Origin: Oscillospiraceae bacterium
Lineage (GTDB): Bacteria > Bacillota > Clostridia > Oscillospirales > Oscillospiraceae
Direction of reading: 5' to 3'
Length of the DNA: 64,000 nucleotides
Assembly (NCBI GenBank): GCA_022800665.1
Contig: JAAWQS010000004.1
Location: forward strand, 1-64,000
The number at the start of each line of letters is the position of its first letter. The stretch's first letter is position 1. A model generated the notes under the pieces. The model was not told where the DNA came from and searched no databases. It worked only from the letters and a program-made list of their open reading frames with translations. Made by a program: the position numbers and the translations under genes. Positions 29,017 to 38,861 of this stretch are shown here, piece by piece.

Positions 29017-32000
29017 TCAACGGAAATACTTCGCCGCGCTGCGGAACAGTCCGATGTCATAGTTCCCCGGCACATTGCGGTACAGGCTCCCGCCCACCCG
29101 CTCGCTGTGGCCCATCTTCCCCAGCACGCGCCCGTCGGGGGAAGTAATGCCCTCCACAGCCCAGAGGGAGCCGTTGGGGTTGAATGCCGTGTCCATGACA
29201 GGCTTTCCGTCCAAATCCACATACTGGGTTGCAATCTGGCCCTTTTCCGCCAGCGTATGGAGCAGCGTTTCCGGGGCGATAAACCGTCCCTCGCCGTGGG
29301 AGATGGGGACGCTGTATATTTCACCCGGCGCGGCGTCCATCAGCCAGGGGGACAGGTTGGAGCACACCCGTGTGCGGACAATGGAGGACTGGTGGCGTCC
29401 GATGGTATTGTAGGTCAAGGTGGGGCAATCCGCGTCGGCGCCGGTAATCTTCCCAAAGGGGAGCAGGCCCAGCTTAATAAGGGCCTGGAAACCGTTGCAG
29501 ATGCCCAGCATCAAGCCGTCCCGGTTCTGGAGCAGGTCGTGGATGGCGTCGGACAGTCTGAGATTGCGGAGGAAAGAGACGATAAATTTTGCGGACCCGT
29601 CCGGCTCGTCGCCGCCGGAGAAGCCGCCGGGCAGAAAGACGACCTGCGCGTTCCGGATAGCCGCCTCCAGCTCTGCGGCAGACTGCTGCAGACTGTCCGG
29701 CGTCAGGTTGCGGATGACCACCGTCTCGGCGAGCATCCCCTCTCTGAGACAGGCTCTTGCAGAATCATACTCACAGTTTGTTCCCGGAAACACCGGGATA
29801 ACTACGCGGGGCCGGGCGATGCCCTTCCCCAGAACGGCGGGGGTACCCTTCTCCCAGGCCACTGGAGCCACCGCGCCGGTTTCTGCGGTGCGGGTGGGAT
29901 AGACGTCCTCCAGAACCGCCTCGCTGAGAGCCAGCAGCTCGTCAATGGACGCGCTGTCCTGTCCGATGGCAACAACAGGTTCCGCGGCAGTAACGCCAAT
30001 GCGTTTGGCACAGGGGAGGTCCACATCCTCTGTCAGCTCCGCCACAATGCCGGGACAGGGCGCGTACCAGTTCGCGCCGTCCCCGCTGCTCCGGAAGCCG
30101 GTGCGGTTGCCGAAGGACATCTTCATCACCGCGTCAGCCAGTCCGTTCTCCGCCGCCCAGGCTGCTTTTACTTTACCGGCCAGAGCCAAACCGTGGAACG
30201 ACTCCCAGGCGTTCTTCTGCCCCTGGGCCGTGCCGTCTCCGGCAAAGAGGTACACCGGGTGTCCCGGCTCCTTGAACTCCGGCGTCAGCGTCTCGCCCGC
30301 CAGAAGGGGCGCAATGGCAAAGGAAATCAGGGTCGGCGGCACGTCCAAATCCAGGAATGAGCCGGACATGGAGTCCTTGCCGCCGATGGCGGCGCAGCCG
30401 TAGGCAATCTGGGCCTTCATCGCCCCCAGCAGAGCCTGGAAGGGCCTGCCCCAACGCAGGGGGTCTGCGCGCAGCTTTTCAAAGTATTCCTGCAGCGTCA
30501 GATACGCCTTTTTGTAGTCTGCGCCGGCGGCCACCAGCTTGGAGAGGGATACCGTCACCGCGTCAAAGGCTCCCCAATAGGGACTCGCGGACAGAGCCTC
30601 CGGGTCGCAGGCCCAGGCCATGACGCTGGCCTGCTCCGTCTCCTGCCCCGGCAGTACCGGCAGCAGCGCGGTCATTGACTGGGCGGGCGTCCGCTGGGTC
30701 CTGCCGCCGAAGGGCATGGTCACACTGCCTGCGCCGATGGTGCTGTCAAACCGCTCCACCAGCCCCCGCTGGGAGGCAAATTTCAGGCTGGAGGCCATCT
30801 CCCGCAGGGCGGCGGGCCGCTGCGCCTCATGTCCCGCATACGCCGGCACGGAAACCGCCGTATGCTTCACCGCGCCGTTGGTATTGAGGAATTCCCGGCT
30901 TAAACTGGCAATCGTCCCGCCCCGCCATTTCATCACCATCCGGGGATTCTCCGTCACCACAGCAGCCCGGTAAGCCTCCAGGTTTTCCGTCCCGGCCAGG
31001 CGGATAAATTCCTGCTCGTCCTCCGGCGCGACCACCACCGCCATGCGCTCCTGGCTCTCGGATATGGCAAGCTCGGTACCGTCCAGGCCGTCGTATTTTT
31101 TTCGCACCGCGTCCAGGTCGATCTCCAGGCCGTCCGCCAGCTCGCCGATGGCGACGCTGACGCCGCCCGCGCCGAAGTCGTTGCAGCGTTTAATCATCCG
31201 GGTCACAGCGGGATTGCGGAACAGCCGCTGGAGCTTCCGCTCCTCAGGCGCGTTGCCCTTCTGGACCTCGCTGGCCATGGTGGTCAGACTGGACAGATTG
31301 TGGCTCTTGGAGGACCCGGTGGCCCCGCCGATGCCGTCCCGTCCGGTCCGGCCCCCCAGCAGAATCACCACATCCCCCGGAGCCGGACGCTCCCGGCGCA
31401 CATTAGCCGCCGGAGCCGCTGCCACCACTGCGCCGCACTCCAGATGCTTGGCAATATAGCCGGGGTGGTACATCTCCGCCACGTGGCCGGTGGCCAGACC
31501 GATCTGGTTGCCGTAGGAGCTGTACCCCGCCGCCGCCGTGACAGCCAGCTTCCGCTGGGGCAGTTTGCCGGGGAGTGTATCCGCGAAGGAGGCGCGGGGG
31601 TCGCCGCAGCCTGTGACCCGCATGGCCTGATGCACATAGGCCCGGCCTGACAGCGGGTCCCGGATGCACCCGCCGATGCAGGTGGCCGCGCCGCCGAAGG
31701 GTTCGATTTCCGTGGGGTGGTTGTGGGTCTCGTTCTTGAACATGAGCAGCCAATCCTGCTCCTGGCCGTCCACCACGGCGGGGACGTGGATGGAGCAGGC
31801 GTTGATCTCCTCGCTCTCGTCCAGCTCCGGCAGCAGCCCCCGCTTTTTCAGGGCCTTTGTGCCGATGGTGGCAATGTCCATCAGCGTCTGGGGACGGTCC
31901 GTCCCCTCCCCGTAGACCTCCCGCCGCAGGTCCAGATACGACTCATAGGCGGACTGCACCTCCCTGTCCGCAATCTCCACCCGGTCAATATGGGTGGAGA

Positions 32001-32685
32001 AGGTGGTGTGGCGGCAGTGGTCGGACCAGTAGGTGTCCACCACCCGCACCTCGGTGATGCTGGGGTCCCGGCGTTCCTGGTCCCGGAAATAGGCTTGCAG
32101 GAACCGCAGGTCGTCAATGTCCATCGCAAGGCCCAGCTTGTCCAGCAGCGTTTCCAGGCCGGTCTGGTCCAGGGCGGTGAAGCCGGCCAGCGTCTCCACC
32201 ATAGGCGGCTGGGGGTGGCTGCGGACCAGGGTATCCGGCTTCTCCAGGGCGGCCTCCCGGCTCTCTACCGGGTTGATGAGGTATCCCTTGATCCTATCCA
32301 AATCCTCCTGGGACAGACGGCCCTCCAGAATATACACCTTCGCGTAGGCCACCAGGGGCCGCTCCACCCCCGCCATCAGCTGTATACACTGGGCGCAGGA
32401 GTCGGCCCTCTGGTCGAACTGCCCCGGCAGGGCCTCCACTGCCAGCAGGCTGTGGGCCTCCCTGGTCTCCGGGAACCTCTCGTCCCAGGCCACGTCTACC
32501 TGCGGCTCGGAAAACACAGTGTGCTTCGCTTTCTCATAGACCTCCGGGCTGACGTTCTCCACATCGTAGCGGTTGAGAATGCGAACCCCGGCAAGGGCCT
32601 CGATTCCCAGGAACCCCCGCAGGTCCGCCAACAAGCTGTCCGCCTCCGGGGACATCCGTTTTTCTGAAAAAATCCGATATACCAT
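29017..32685 (-). CDS. purL: Phosphoribosylformylglycinamidine synthase (single-chain)
   Basis: About 1220 aa, PurL synthetase domains (TYWSDHCRHTTFSTHID, NETHNHPTEIEPFGGAATCIGG) plus C-terminal glutaminase (PVFPGTNCEYD...GICNGFQAL). Confidence 0.95.
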   Translation of the reverse strand: MVYRIFSEKRMSPEADSLLADLRGFLGIEALAGVRILNRYDVENVSPEVYEKAKHTVFSEPQVDVAWDERFPETREAHSLLAVEALPGQFDQRADSCAQCIQLMAGVERPLVAYAKVYILEGRLSQEDLDRIKGYLINPVESREAALEKPDTLVRSHPQPPMVETLAGFTALDQTGLETLLDKLGLAMDIDDLRFLQAYFRDQERRDPSITEVRVVDTYWSDHCRHTTFSTHIDRVEIADREVQSAYESYLDLRREVYGEGTDRPQTLMDIATIGTKALKKRGLLPELDESEEINACSIHVPAVVDGQEQDWLLMFKNETHNHPTEIEPFGGAATCIGGCIRDPLSGRAYVHQAMRVTGCGDPRASFADTLPGKLPQRKLAVTAAAGYSSYGNQIGLATGHVAEMYHPGYIAKHLECGAVVAAAPAANVRRERPAPGDVVILLGGRTGRDGIGGATGSSKSHNLSSLTTMASEVQKGNAPEERKLQRLFRNPAVTRMIKRCNDFGAGGVSVAIGELADGLEIDLDAVRKKYDGLDGTELAISESQERMAVVVAPEDEQEFIRLAGTENLEAYRAAVVTENPRMVMKWRGGTIASLSREFLNTNGAVKHTAVSVPAYAGHEAQRPAALREMASSLKFASQRGLVERFDSTIGAGSVTMPFGGRTQRTPAQSMTALLPVLPGQETEQASVMAWACDPEALSASPYWGAFDAVTVSLSKLVAAGADYKKAYLTLQEYFEKLRADPLRWGRPFQALLGAMKAQIAYGCAAIGGKDSMSGSFLDLDVPPTLISFAIAPLLAGETLTPEFKEPGHPVYLFAGDGTAQGQKNAWESFHGLALAGKVKAAWAAENGLADAVMKMSFGNRTGFRSSGDGANWYAPCPGIVAELTEDVDLPCAKRIGVTAAEPVVAIGQDSASIDELLALSEAVLEDVYPTRTAETGAVAPVAWEKGTPAVLGKGIARPRVVIPVFPGTNCEYDSARACLREGMLAETVVIRNLTPDSLQQSAAELEAAIRNAQVVFLPGGFSGGDEPDGSAKFIVSFLRNLRLSDAIHDLLQNRDGLMLGICNGFQALIKLGLLPFGKITGADADCPTLTYNTIGRHQSSIVRTRVCSNLSPWLMDAAPGEIYSVPISHGEGRFIAPETLLHTLAEKGQIATQYVDLDGKPVMDTAFNPNGSLWAVEGITSPDGRVLGKMGHSERVGGSLYRNVPGNYDIGLFRSAAKYFR

Positions 32686-33962
32686 TACCCATTTCCTCCC
32701 AATGCCGCGAGGGCCCGCTGTCCAATATCGCGGCGGCAATAGGCGTTCTCAAACTGTATGCGGTCCGCCAGGGCATACGCGGCCCTGACCGCATCCGGCA
32801 GGGCGTCCGCCACCGCCGACGCGCCCAGCACGCGCCCGCCGTTTGTCACCAGCCGTCCGTCCTTCCAGGCGGCTCCCGCAATGTAAATACGCTCGTTTTC
32901 GCCGGTCTCCGGCAGGGTTATAAGGAACCCCTTTTCATATTTCTGGGGGTAGCCGTCGGAGGCCAGGATTACGCAGCAGGCGGATTTTTCGCTGAATTTT
33001 ACCTCCGTCTCCGCCAGCGTCCCCTTTGCCGACGCCAGCATAATCTCCAGCAGACTGCTCTCCAGCAGCGGCAGCGCCACCTGTGTCTCCGGGTCGCCAA
33101 AACGGCAGTTGTACTCGATCACCTTCGGTCCGTCCGGGGTGAGCATAAGGCCGAAGTACAGACAGCCCTGGAAGGGGCGTCCCTCCTGCTTCATGGCCCG
33201 GATGGTGGGCAGGAAAATTTCCCGCATACACCGCTCCGCCACCTCCGCCGTATAAAACGGATTGGGAGCCACGCTCCCCATACCGCCGGTATTCAGCCCC
33301 TGGTCGCCGTCCAGAGCCCGCTTATGGTCCATGGAGGACACCATGGGGACGATCGCCTCGCCGTCGGTAAAAGTCAGCGCCGACACCTCCGGTCCGGTCA
33401 GAAACTCCTCAATGACCACATTTGCGCCGCTCTCGCCGAAGATGCGCCCCTCCATCATGGACCGCACCGCCTGACGGGCCTCCTCACGGGTCCCGCAGAT
33501 CAGCACGCCCTTGCCCAGAGCCAGGCCGTCGGCCTTGACCACCGTGGGCAGCGGACAGGTCTCCACGTAGGCCAGGGCCTTGTCCATATCGCTGAAGGCC
33601 TCATAGGCGGCGGTGGGGATGCCGTACCGTTTCATCAGGTTCTTGGCAAACACCTTGCTGCCCTCAATGGCGGCGGCGTTCTTCCTGGGGCCGAAGCACA
33701 GGATGCCCTCCGCGCTGAGGGCGTCCACCGCGCCTAAAACCAGGGGATCGTCCGGCGCCACGACCGCAAAGTCAACCGCGTGGTCCTTGGCAAAGGAAAC
33801 AATGGCGGGAAGATCGGTGGCGGCAATGGGGCAGCACACCGCGTCCGCGGCAATGCCGCCGTTTCCGGGCAGGGCATAGATTGTTTCCGCTCTGGGGTCC
33901 TCTTTCAGCTTTTGGATGATGGCGTGCTCACGGCCCCCGCCGCCGATGACCAGTATGTTCAT
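32685..33962 (-). CDS. purD: Phosphoribosylamine-glycine ligase
   Basis: MNILVIGGGGREHAI...DHKRALDGDQGLNTGGMGSVAP ATP-grasp. Confidence 0.96.
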   Translation of the reverse strand: MNILVIGGGGREHAIIQKLKEDPRAETIYALPGNGGIAADAVCCPIAATDLPAIVSFAKDHAVDFAVVAPDDPLVLGAVDALSAEGILCFGPRKNAAAIEGSKVFAKNLMKRYGIPTAAYEAFSDMDKALAYVETCPLPTVVKADGLALGKGVLICGTREEARQAVRSMMEGRIFGESGANVVIEEFLTGPEVSALTFTDGEAIVPMVSSMDHKRALDGDQGLNTGGMGSVAPNPFYTAEVAERCMREIFLPTIRAMKQEGRPFQGCLYFGLMLTPDGPKVIEYNCRFGDPETQVALPLLESSLLEIMLASAKGTLAETEVKFSEKSACCVILASDGYPQKYEKGFLITLPETGENERIYIAGAAWKDGRLVTNGGRVLGASAVADALPDAVRAAYALADRIQFENAYCRRDIGQRALAALGGNG

Positions 33963-34001
33963 ATCTGTCCTCGCTTTCTCAAAGCATATAGCATTGTGAT
34001 A

Positions 34002-34805
34002 TCAGGGCGTACAGAGATATTGGATCAGCCTCTCGCTGTCCCAGCTGAGCGTCCTGTGGGGAAGATCCGTCCGGCTGTTCAGCGCGGCCATAACCCCATG
34101 GGCCTCTCCCTGTACAAACCGGGGCTTTTTCGCGCCCATCGCCGCAATCAGGCGTTCTATAAATTGCCGGTAGTCTATCACATCCTGGGTTCCCACATGG
34201 AACGTCCCGCTCTGATCCTCCAAAATGATCCACTCAATCAGTTCCGCCGCCTGGAGGTCGGAGGCGTGATTGCTCTGGATATCGTATACCTCCAGCTGTC
34301 CCGCGGCGCATCCCGCGCTGACCGCCTGCATTCTGGGCGAGTTCCTGCCCCAGACAAAGGGGAGCCTGAGTATGACGGCCTGACGGTTCAGACGCTCCCG
34401 CAGCAGGTCCTCGCACTGCATCTTAAAGCCTCCGTATCCGCTCGCCGGCTCTCTTGGGTCCTCCTCATAATGTGGCCGGTCCATGCTGCCGTCAAAGACA
34501 TTGACGGTGGACAGGAAAATCATTTTTCCGCCGTGTTCCTTCAGGTAGTCCGCAGCTGTTTCGTGGGCGGACAGCTGCTCCCCGAAGTCTCCTCGCAGCG
34601 CGGAGACAATCACATCCGGACGGACCTGCCGCAGCAGAGGCAGGAGCTCCATTCCCAGGGCAAAGCGTCTCATAGACGGCGATTCCTGCCGTCCGGCGGA
34701 AAAGCAGGTTCCAAACACATGCAGCTCTTTCCGCCGGGACAGCATTTGGAATACGGCGGTCCCTACGGTTCCGCTTGCCCCTAAAATCAAAATATTCTTG
34801 ACCAT
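34002..34805 (-). CDS. RmlD-like NAD(P)-dependent sugar-nucleotide epimerase/reductase
   Basis: NILILGASGTVGTAVFQ Rossmann motif; FLSTVNVFDG, SGYGGFK. Confidence 0.75.
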   Translation of the reverse strand: MVKNILILGASGTVGTAVFQMLSRRKELHVFGTCFSAGRQESPSMRRFALGMELLPLLRQVRPDVIVSALRGDFGEQLSAHETAADYLKEHGGKMIFLSTVNVFDGSMDRPHYEEDPREPASGYGGFKMQCEDLLRERLNRQAVILRLPFVWGRNSPRMQAVSAGCAAGQLEVYDIQSNHASDLQAAELIEWIILEDQSGTFHVGTQDVIDYRQFIERLIAAMGAKKPRFVQGEAHGVMAALNSRTDLPHRTLSWDSERLIQYLCTP

Positions 34806-34859
34806 AATTTGTAGTATAACCGGCCTTTGCCGCCCCCGCAGGGACGGCAAAGAAATGAA

Positions 34860-36044
34860 TCAGTGGTGGAACAGCCGCAGGCCGGTGAAGGCCATGACCA
34901 TGTCGTAGTCGTTGCACTTGGAGATCACCAGGTCATCCCGGATAGAACCGCCCGGCTCTGCCACGTACCGCACGCCGCTGCGGCGGGCGCGCTCAATGTT
35001 GTCCGCAAAGGGGAAGAAGGCGTCGCTGGCCAGGGCGACCTCCTTCAGATTATCCAGCCACGCGCGGGCCTCGCCGCAGGTAAGGCGTTCGGGATGGTGC
35101 CAGAAATACTTGTGCCATACGCCGTCGGCGCACACGTCCTCCTCGTTGCCGTTGATGTAGCTGTCCACGACGTTGTCCCGCTCCGGACGGCTGAGGGTGG
35201 GGATAAAGGGCAGGGCCAGGGTCTTGGGATGCTGGCGCAGATGCCAGGTATCCGCCTTGCTGCCCGCCAGACGGGTGCAGTGGATGCGGCTCTGCTGGCC
35301 CGCGCCCACGCCGATGGCCTGGCCGTCCTTGGCGTAGCAGACAGAGTTGGACTGGGTATATTTCAGCGTCAGCAGCGCCACCACCAGGTCCCGGCGGGCG
35401 GTGTCTGGCATATAGTCGTTGTTGGTGACAATGTTGTCCAGCAGCTCCATGCTGATCCGGGAGGTGTTGCGGCCCTGCTCAAAGGTGATGCCGAACACAT
35501 CCTTTGTCTCCTGGAGGGCCGGCTCGTAGTCCGGGTCCATCTGCACCACGGCATAACCGCCCTTGCGCTTGGCCTGGAGAATCTCCAGGGCCTCGGCGGT
35601 GTAGCCAGGGGCAATGACGCCGTCGGACACCTCGCGGGCAATAAGCTTAGCCGTGGTGGCGTCGCAGACGTCGCTGAGAGCCGCCCAGTCCCCGAAGGAG
35701 CACAGCCGGTCCGCGCCTCTGGCTCTGGCGTAGGCGCAGGCCAGGGGGCTGGCGTTCAGATCCGGGATGTCGTCCACAAAGCAAGCCTTTTGCAGCGTGC
35801 TGTTGAGGGGCAGGCCAATGGCCGCGCAGGTGGGAGAAACGTGCTTGAAAGACGCGGCGGCGGGCATCCCAAGCGCTTCCTTCAGCTCCTTGACCAGCTG
35901 CCAGGCGTTCAGCGCGTCCAGGAAATTGATATAGCCGGGCTTGCCGTTGAGCACAGTCACCGGAAGCTCGCTCCCGCCGCGCATAAAAATGCGGGCAGGC
36001 TTCTGATTGGGGTTGCAGCCGTATTTCAATTCCAATTCTTTCAT
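34860..36044 (-). CDS. Stand-alone AICAR transformylase
   Basis: LKYGCNPNQKPARI, FKHVSPTCAAIG, TQSNSVCYAKDGQAIGVGAGQQSRIHCTRLAGSKAD, DAFFPFADNIERA; no N-terminal IMP cyclohydrolase domain. Confidence 0.93.
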   Translation of the reverse strand: MKELELKYGCNPNQKPARIFMRGGSELPVTVLNGKPGYINFLDALNAWQLVKELKEALGMPAAASFKHVSPTCAAIGLPLNSTLQKACFVDDIPDLNASPLACAYARARGADRLCSFGDWAALSDVCDATTAKLIAREVSDGVIAPGYTAEALEILQAKRKGGYAVVQMDPDYEPALQETKDVFGITFEQGRNTSRISMELLDNIVTNNDYMPDTARRDLVVALLTLKYTQSNSVCYAKDGQAIGVGAGQQSRIHCTRLAGSKADTWHLRQHPKTLALPFIPTLSRPERDNVVDSYINGNEEDVCADGVWHKYFWHHPERLTCGEARAWLDNLKEVALASDAFFPFADNIERARRSGVRYVAEPGGSIRDDLVISKCNDYDMVMAFTGLRLFHH

Positions 36045-36060
36045 AGGGATGGCTCCTTTC

Positions 36061-37497
36061 TTACACGTTCAGCTCCGCACGGATATTTTCATCGGGATAC
36101 CGGGCCAGGATGGGGGCAATCACTTCCTCCAGGAACTCCGTGACCTGTCCGGGCGCGCGGCCAATGTACCGCGCCGGGTCCATCTGGGCCGCAATCTCCT
36201 GCCGGGAGAGGGGGAAAAGGGGATCGGCCAGGATGCGGTCAATGAGGTCGTTGGCCCCGCCCTCCAGCTTGACCTGACGGGCGGCGGCATGGGAGTGCTC
36301 CCGCAGGGCCTCGTGGAGCTCCTGCCGGTTGCCCCCCCGCTTCACCGCCTCCATCATGATGTCCTCAGTGGCCATAAAGGGCAGCTTTTCCATCACCCGG
36401 CGGCGGACCACACGTTCATAGACCACCAGACCGGCGGTGACGTTGATATAGATTTCCAGGATAGCGTCCACCGCCAGGAACGCCTCCGCCACGGCAATAC
36501 GGCGGTTGGCGCTGTCGTCCAGCGTCCGCTCAAACCACTGGGTGGCCGCCGTCATGGCGGGGTTGACCGCGTTCTGAATCACATAGCGGCTCAGGGCGCA
36601 GATGCGCTCGGAGCGCATGGGGTTGCGCTTGTAGGGCATGGCGGAGGACCCGATCTGATTCTTTTCAAAGGGCTCCTCCATCTCCTCAAAGGACTGGAGC
36701 AGCCGCAGGTCGGTGGCAAACTTGCAGGCGGACTGGGCGATGCCGGACAGCGCCCCCAGGAAATAGGCGTCCACCTTCCGGGAATAGGTCTGGCCGGAGA
36801 CCGGCGTCCACTTCTCAAAGCCCACCTGCTCCGCCACCAGCTTCTCCAGGGCCTTCACCTTCTCCTCATCGCCGTCAAACAGCTCCATAAAGCTGGCCTG
36901 GGTACCGGTGGTGCCCTTCACCCCCCGCAGACCCAAGGCGGAGACCTGATACTCCAGGTTCTCCATATCCATCACCAGCTCGTTCATCCACAGCGCGGCC
37001 CGCTTGCCCACGGTGGTCAGCTGGGCGGGCTGGAGATGGGTGTACCCCAGACAGGGCAGGTCCTTATACTTGTCCGCAAAGGCGGCGAGATTGCGCAGTA
37101 CCTGGGCCGTCTTGCGCAACACCAGCCGGGCCGCGTCCCGGAGAATGATGACGTCTGTGTTGTCCCCCACGTAGCAGGAGGTGGCTCCCAGGTGGATAAT
37201 GGCCTCGGCGTCCGGACACTGCTGTCCGTAGGCGTAGACGTGGCTCATGACGTCGTGGCGGACCTGCCGCTCCCGCGCCTCGGCCACATCGTAGTTGACG
37301 TCCTCCCTATGGGCCTCCAGCTGGGCGATCTGCTGCTCCGTGATGTCCAGGCCCAGCTGCTTTTCCGCCTTCGCCAGGGCGATCCACAGCTTCCGCCAGG
37401 TGCGGAATTTATGATTGTCAGAGAACAGATACTGCATTTCCTTGCTGGCGTAGCGGGTGGAGAGGGGGGAAATGTAGCCGTCTCGATTTCGTTCCAT
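36061..37497 (-). CDS. purB: Adenylosuccinate lyase
   Basis: PLSTRYASKEMQYLFS, HLGATSCYVGDNTD, GSSAMPYKRNPMRSERICALSR. Confidence 0.96.
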   Translation of the reverse strand: MERNRDGYISPLSTRYASKEMQYLFSDNHKFRTWRKLWIALAKAEKQLGLDITEQQIAQLEAHREDVNYDVAEARERQVRHDVMSHVYAYGQQCPDAEAIIHLGATSCYVGDNTDVIILRDAARLVLRKTAQVLRNLAAFADKYKDLPCLGYTHLQPAQLTTVGKRAALWMNELVMDMENLEYQVSALGLRGVKGTTGTQASFMELFDGDEEKVKALEKLVAEQVGFEKWTPVSGQTYSRKVDAYFLGALSGIAQSACKFATDLRLLQSFEEMEEPFEKNQIGSSAMPYKRNPMRSERICALSRYVIQNAVNPAMTAATQWFERTLDDSANRRIAVAEAFLAVDAILEIYINVTAGLVVYERVVRRRVMEKLPFMATEDIMMEAVKRGGNRQELHEALREHSHAAARQVKLEGGANDLIDRILADPLFPLSRQEIAAQMDPARYIGRAPGQVTEFLEEVIAPILARYPDENIRAELNV

Positions 37498-37515
37498 TGG
37501 TTCTTTACGCTCCTT

Positions 37516-38256
37516 TCAGCGCCAGAGCGGTTCTGTACCCTTCGTGTGGACGGTTCCGGTGTGCTTGTTGACAATCACCGTGTCGGCAAGACCGCTTCTC
37601 AAGTCGATATACTGCACAAAGAGGGAGACTTTATTCTCCTCATTCATGGCTGACCACAGCTCCTCCGCCAGCGCGGGGGCATTGGGGGCGGTCACGTCCA
37701 CCTTCACCGGCTCCCCGGCAAAGGAGGGCAGCGGGTCGCCGTCGCCCTGGTAGGTGCTGATAAAGTGTCCCGCTCCGGCCCGCGCGGAGTATTCAAAAAA
37801 CTGCCGGGCGCAGCCCTCCTCCTCCTGATGCTTCAGGATGGACAGGCAGTAGTCCCCGCTCCGCTTCAGAATGCCGGAGATCCGGGGGGTGAAATTGGGC
37901 CGGTCCGGCTCGTACTCCCTGGTGCGCAGGGCGCAGACGTAGCACTCGCCCTTCTTCAGATAGTCCCGGATGGTGTCGGTCTGGTCGCCGTTGGTGACAA
38001 TAACCCCCTGCTTCACCACCCGCACCGGATGGTAAATAATCAGGGACGGGTCCGTCATCCTGCTCTCGTCGAAAGCCTTGGTGCGGATGCCGTCCGCCGT
38101 CTCCTCAAAGACGCGGTTGCGGCTGTTCTCACTGCGGCCCATGATAAAATAGGCGATGACGGCGGCATTCGCGCCGGGGCGGTACAGGCTGCCCAGCAGG
38201 ATGCCCCGTCCGGGATAGGCGTTTCCGCGCAGCAGTGCGCTTAAATCCTGTGTCAT
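37516..38256 (-). CDS. PurO-like IMP cyclohydrolase (archaeal type)
   Basis: NAYPGRGILLGSLYRPGANAAVIAYFIMGRSENSRNRVFEE...VTNGDQTDTIRD...STYQGDGDPLPSFAGEP; no similarity to the PurH cyclohydrolase domain. Confidence 0.85.
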   Translation of the reverse strand: MTQDLSALLRGNAYPGRGILLGSLYRPGANAAVIAYFIMGRSENSRNRVFEETADGIRTKAFDESRMTDPSLIIYHPVRVVKQGVIVTNGDQTDTIRDYLKKGECYVCALRTREYEPDRPNFTPRISGILKRSGDYCLSILKHQEEEGCARQFFEYSARAGAGHFISTYQGDGDPLPSFAGEPVKVDVTAPNAPALAEELWSAMNEENKVSLFVQYIDLRSGLADTVIVNKHTGTVHTKGTEPLWR

Positions 38257-38861
38257 GACAAATTCTCCTTTTCCTCCACGATCTCCGCGGCGGCGGTCTC
38301 CACCGCCTGGGGCAGCAATTTCCACTCCGCCTCCTCCATCACCCGCCGCTGCAAGGTTTCCGCCGTATCGCCGGGCCGGATGTCCACAGCCCTCTGGAGG
38401 AGGATTTTCCCGCCGTCCGGGACCTCGTTGACCAGATGGACCGTAGCCCCTGTCACCTTCACGCCATAATCCAGAGCCGCCTGATGGACCCGCAGTCCAT
38501 AGAAGCCCTTTCCGCAGAAGGAGGGAATCAGGGAGGGATGGATATTCAGAATCGGTTTTCCAAATGTGCGGATAAACGCCGGGGACAGAATTCCCAGAAA
38601 GCCCGCCAGTACCGCCATATCAATCCGGTACTGGGCCAGCAGCTCCTGTACCTGGGCCTCGAAGCCCGCCTCCCTGCGCACGGCAACCGCACAGGCCACC
38701 CCCGCCGCCTGGGCGCGGGCAATGGCCCCGATGCCGGGCCGGTCGGCAATGACCAGACGGATCTCGCCGCTTTTCAGCTCTCCGCGGGCCTGGGCGTCCA
38801 GCAGGGCCTGGAGGTTGGTGCCGCCGCCGGAGGCCAGCACGGCGATGGACGCTTTCAGCAC
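38253..38861 (-). CDS. purN: Phosphoribosylglycinamide formyltransferase
   Basis: IAVLASGGGTNLQALLDA...LAGFLGILSPAFI...ILNIHPSLIPSF...VKVTGATVHLVNE. Confidence 0.95.
   Translation of the reverse strand: MLKASIAVLASGGGTNLQALLDAQARGELKSGEIRLVIADRPGIGAIARAQAAGVACAVAVRREAGFEAQVQELLAQYRIDMAVLAGFLGILSPAFIRTFGKPILNIHPSLIPSFCGKGFYGLRVHQAALDYGVKVTGATVHLVNEVPDGGKILLQRAVDIRPGDTAETLQRRVMEEAEWKLLPQAVETAAAEIVEEKENLS

Noticed and set aside
27438-30360. Long plus-strand ORFs (513 and 531 aa)
   Set aside because: Antisense to the SCIFF maturase and purL, both strongly supported.
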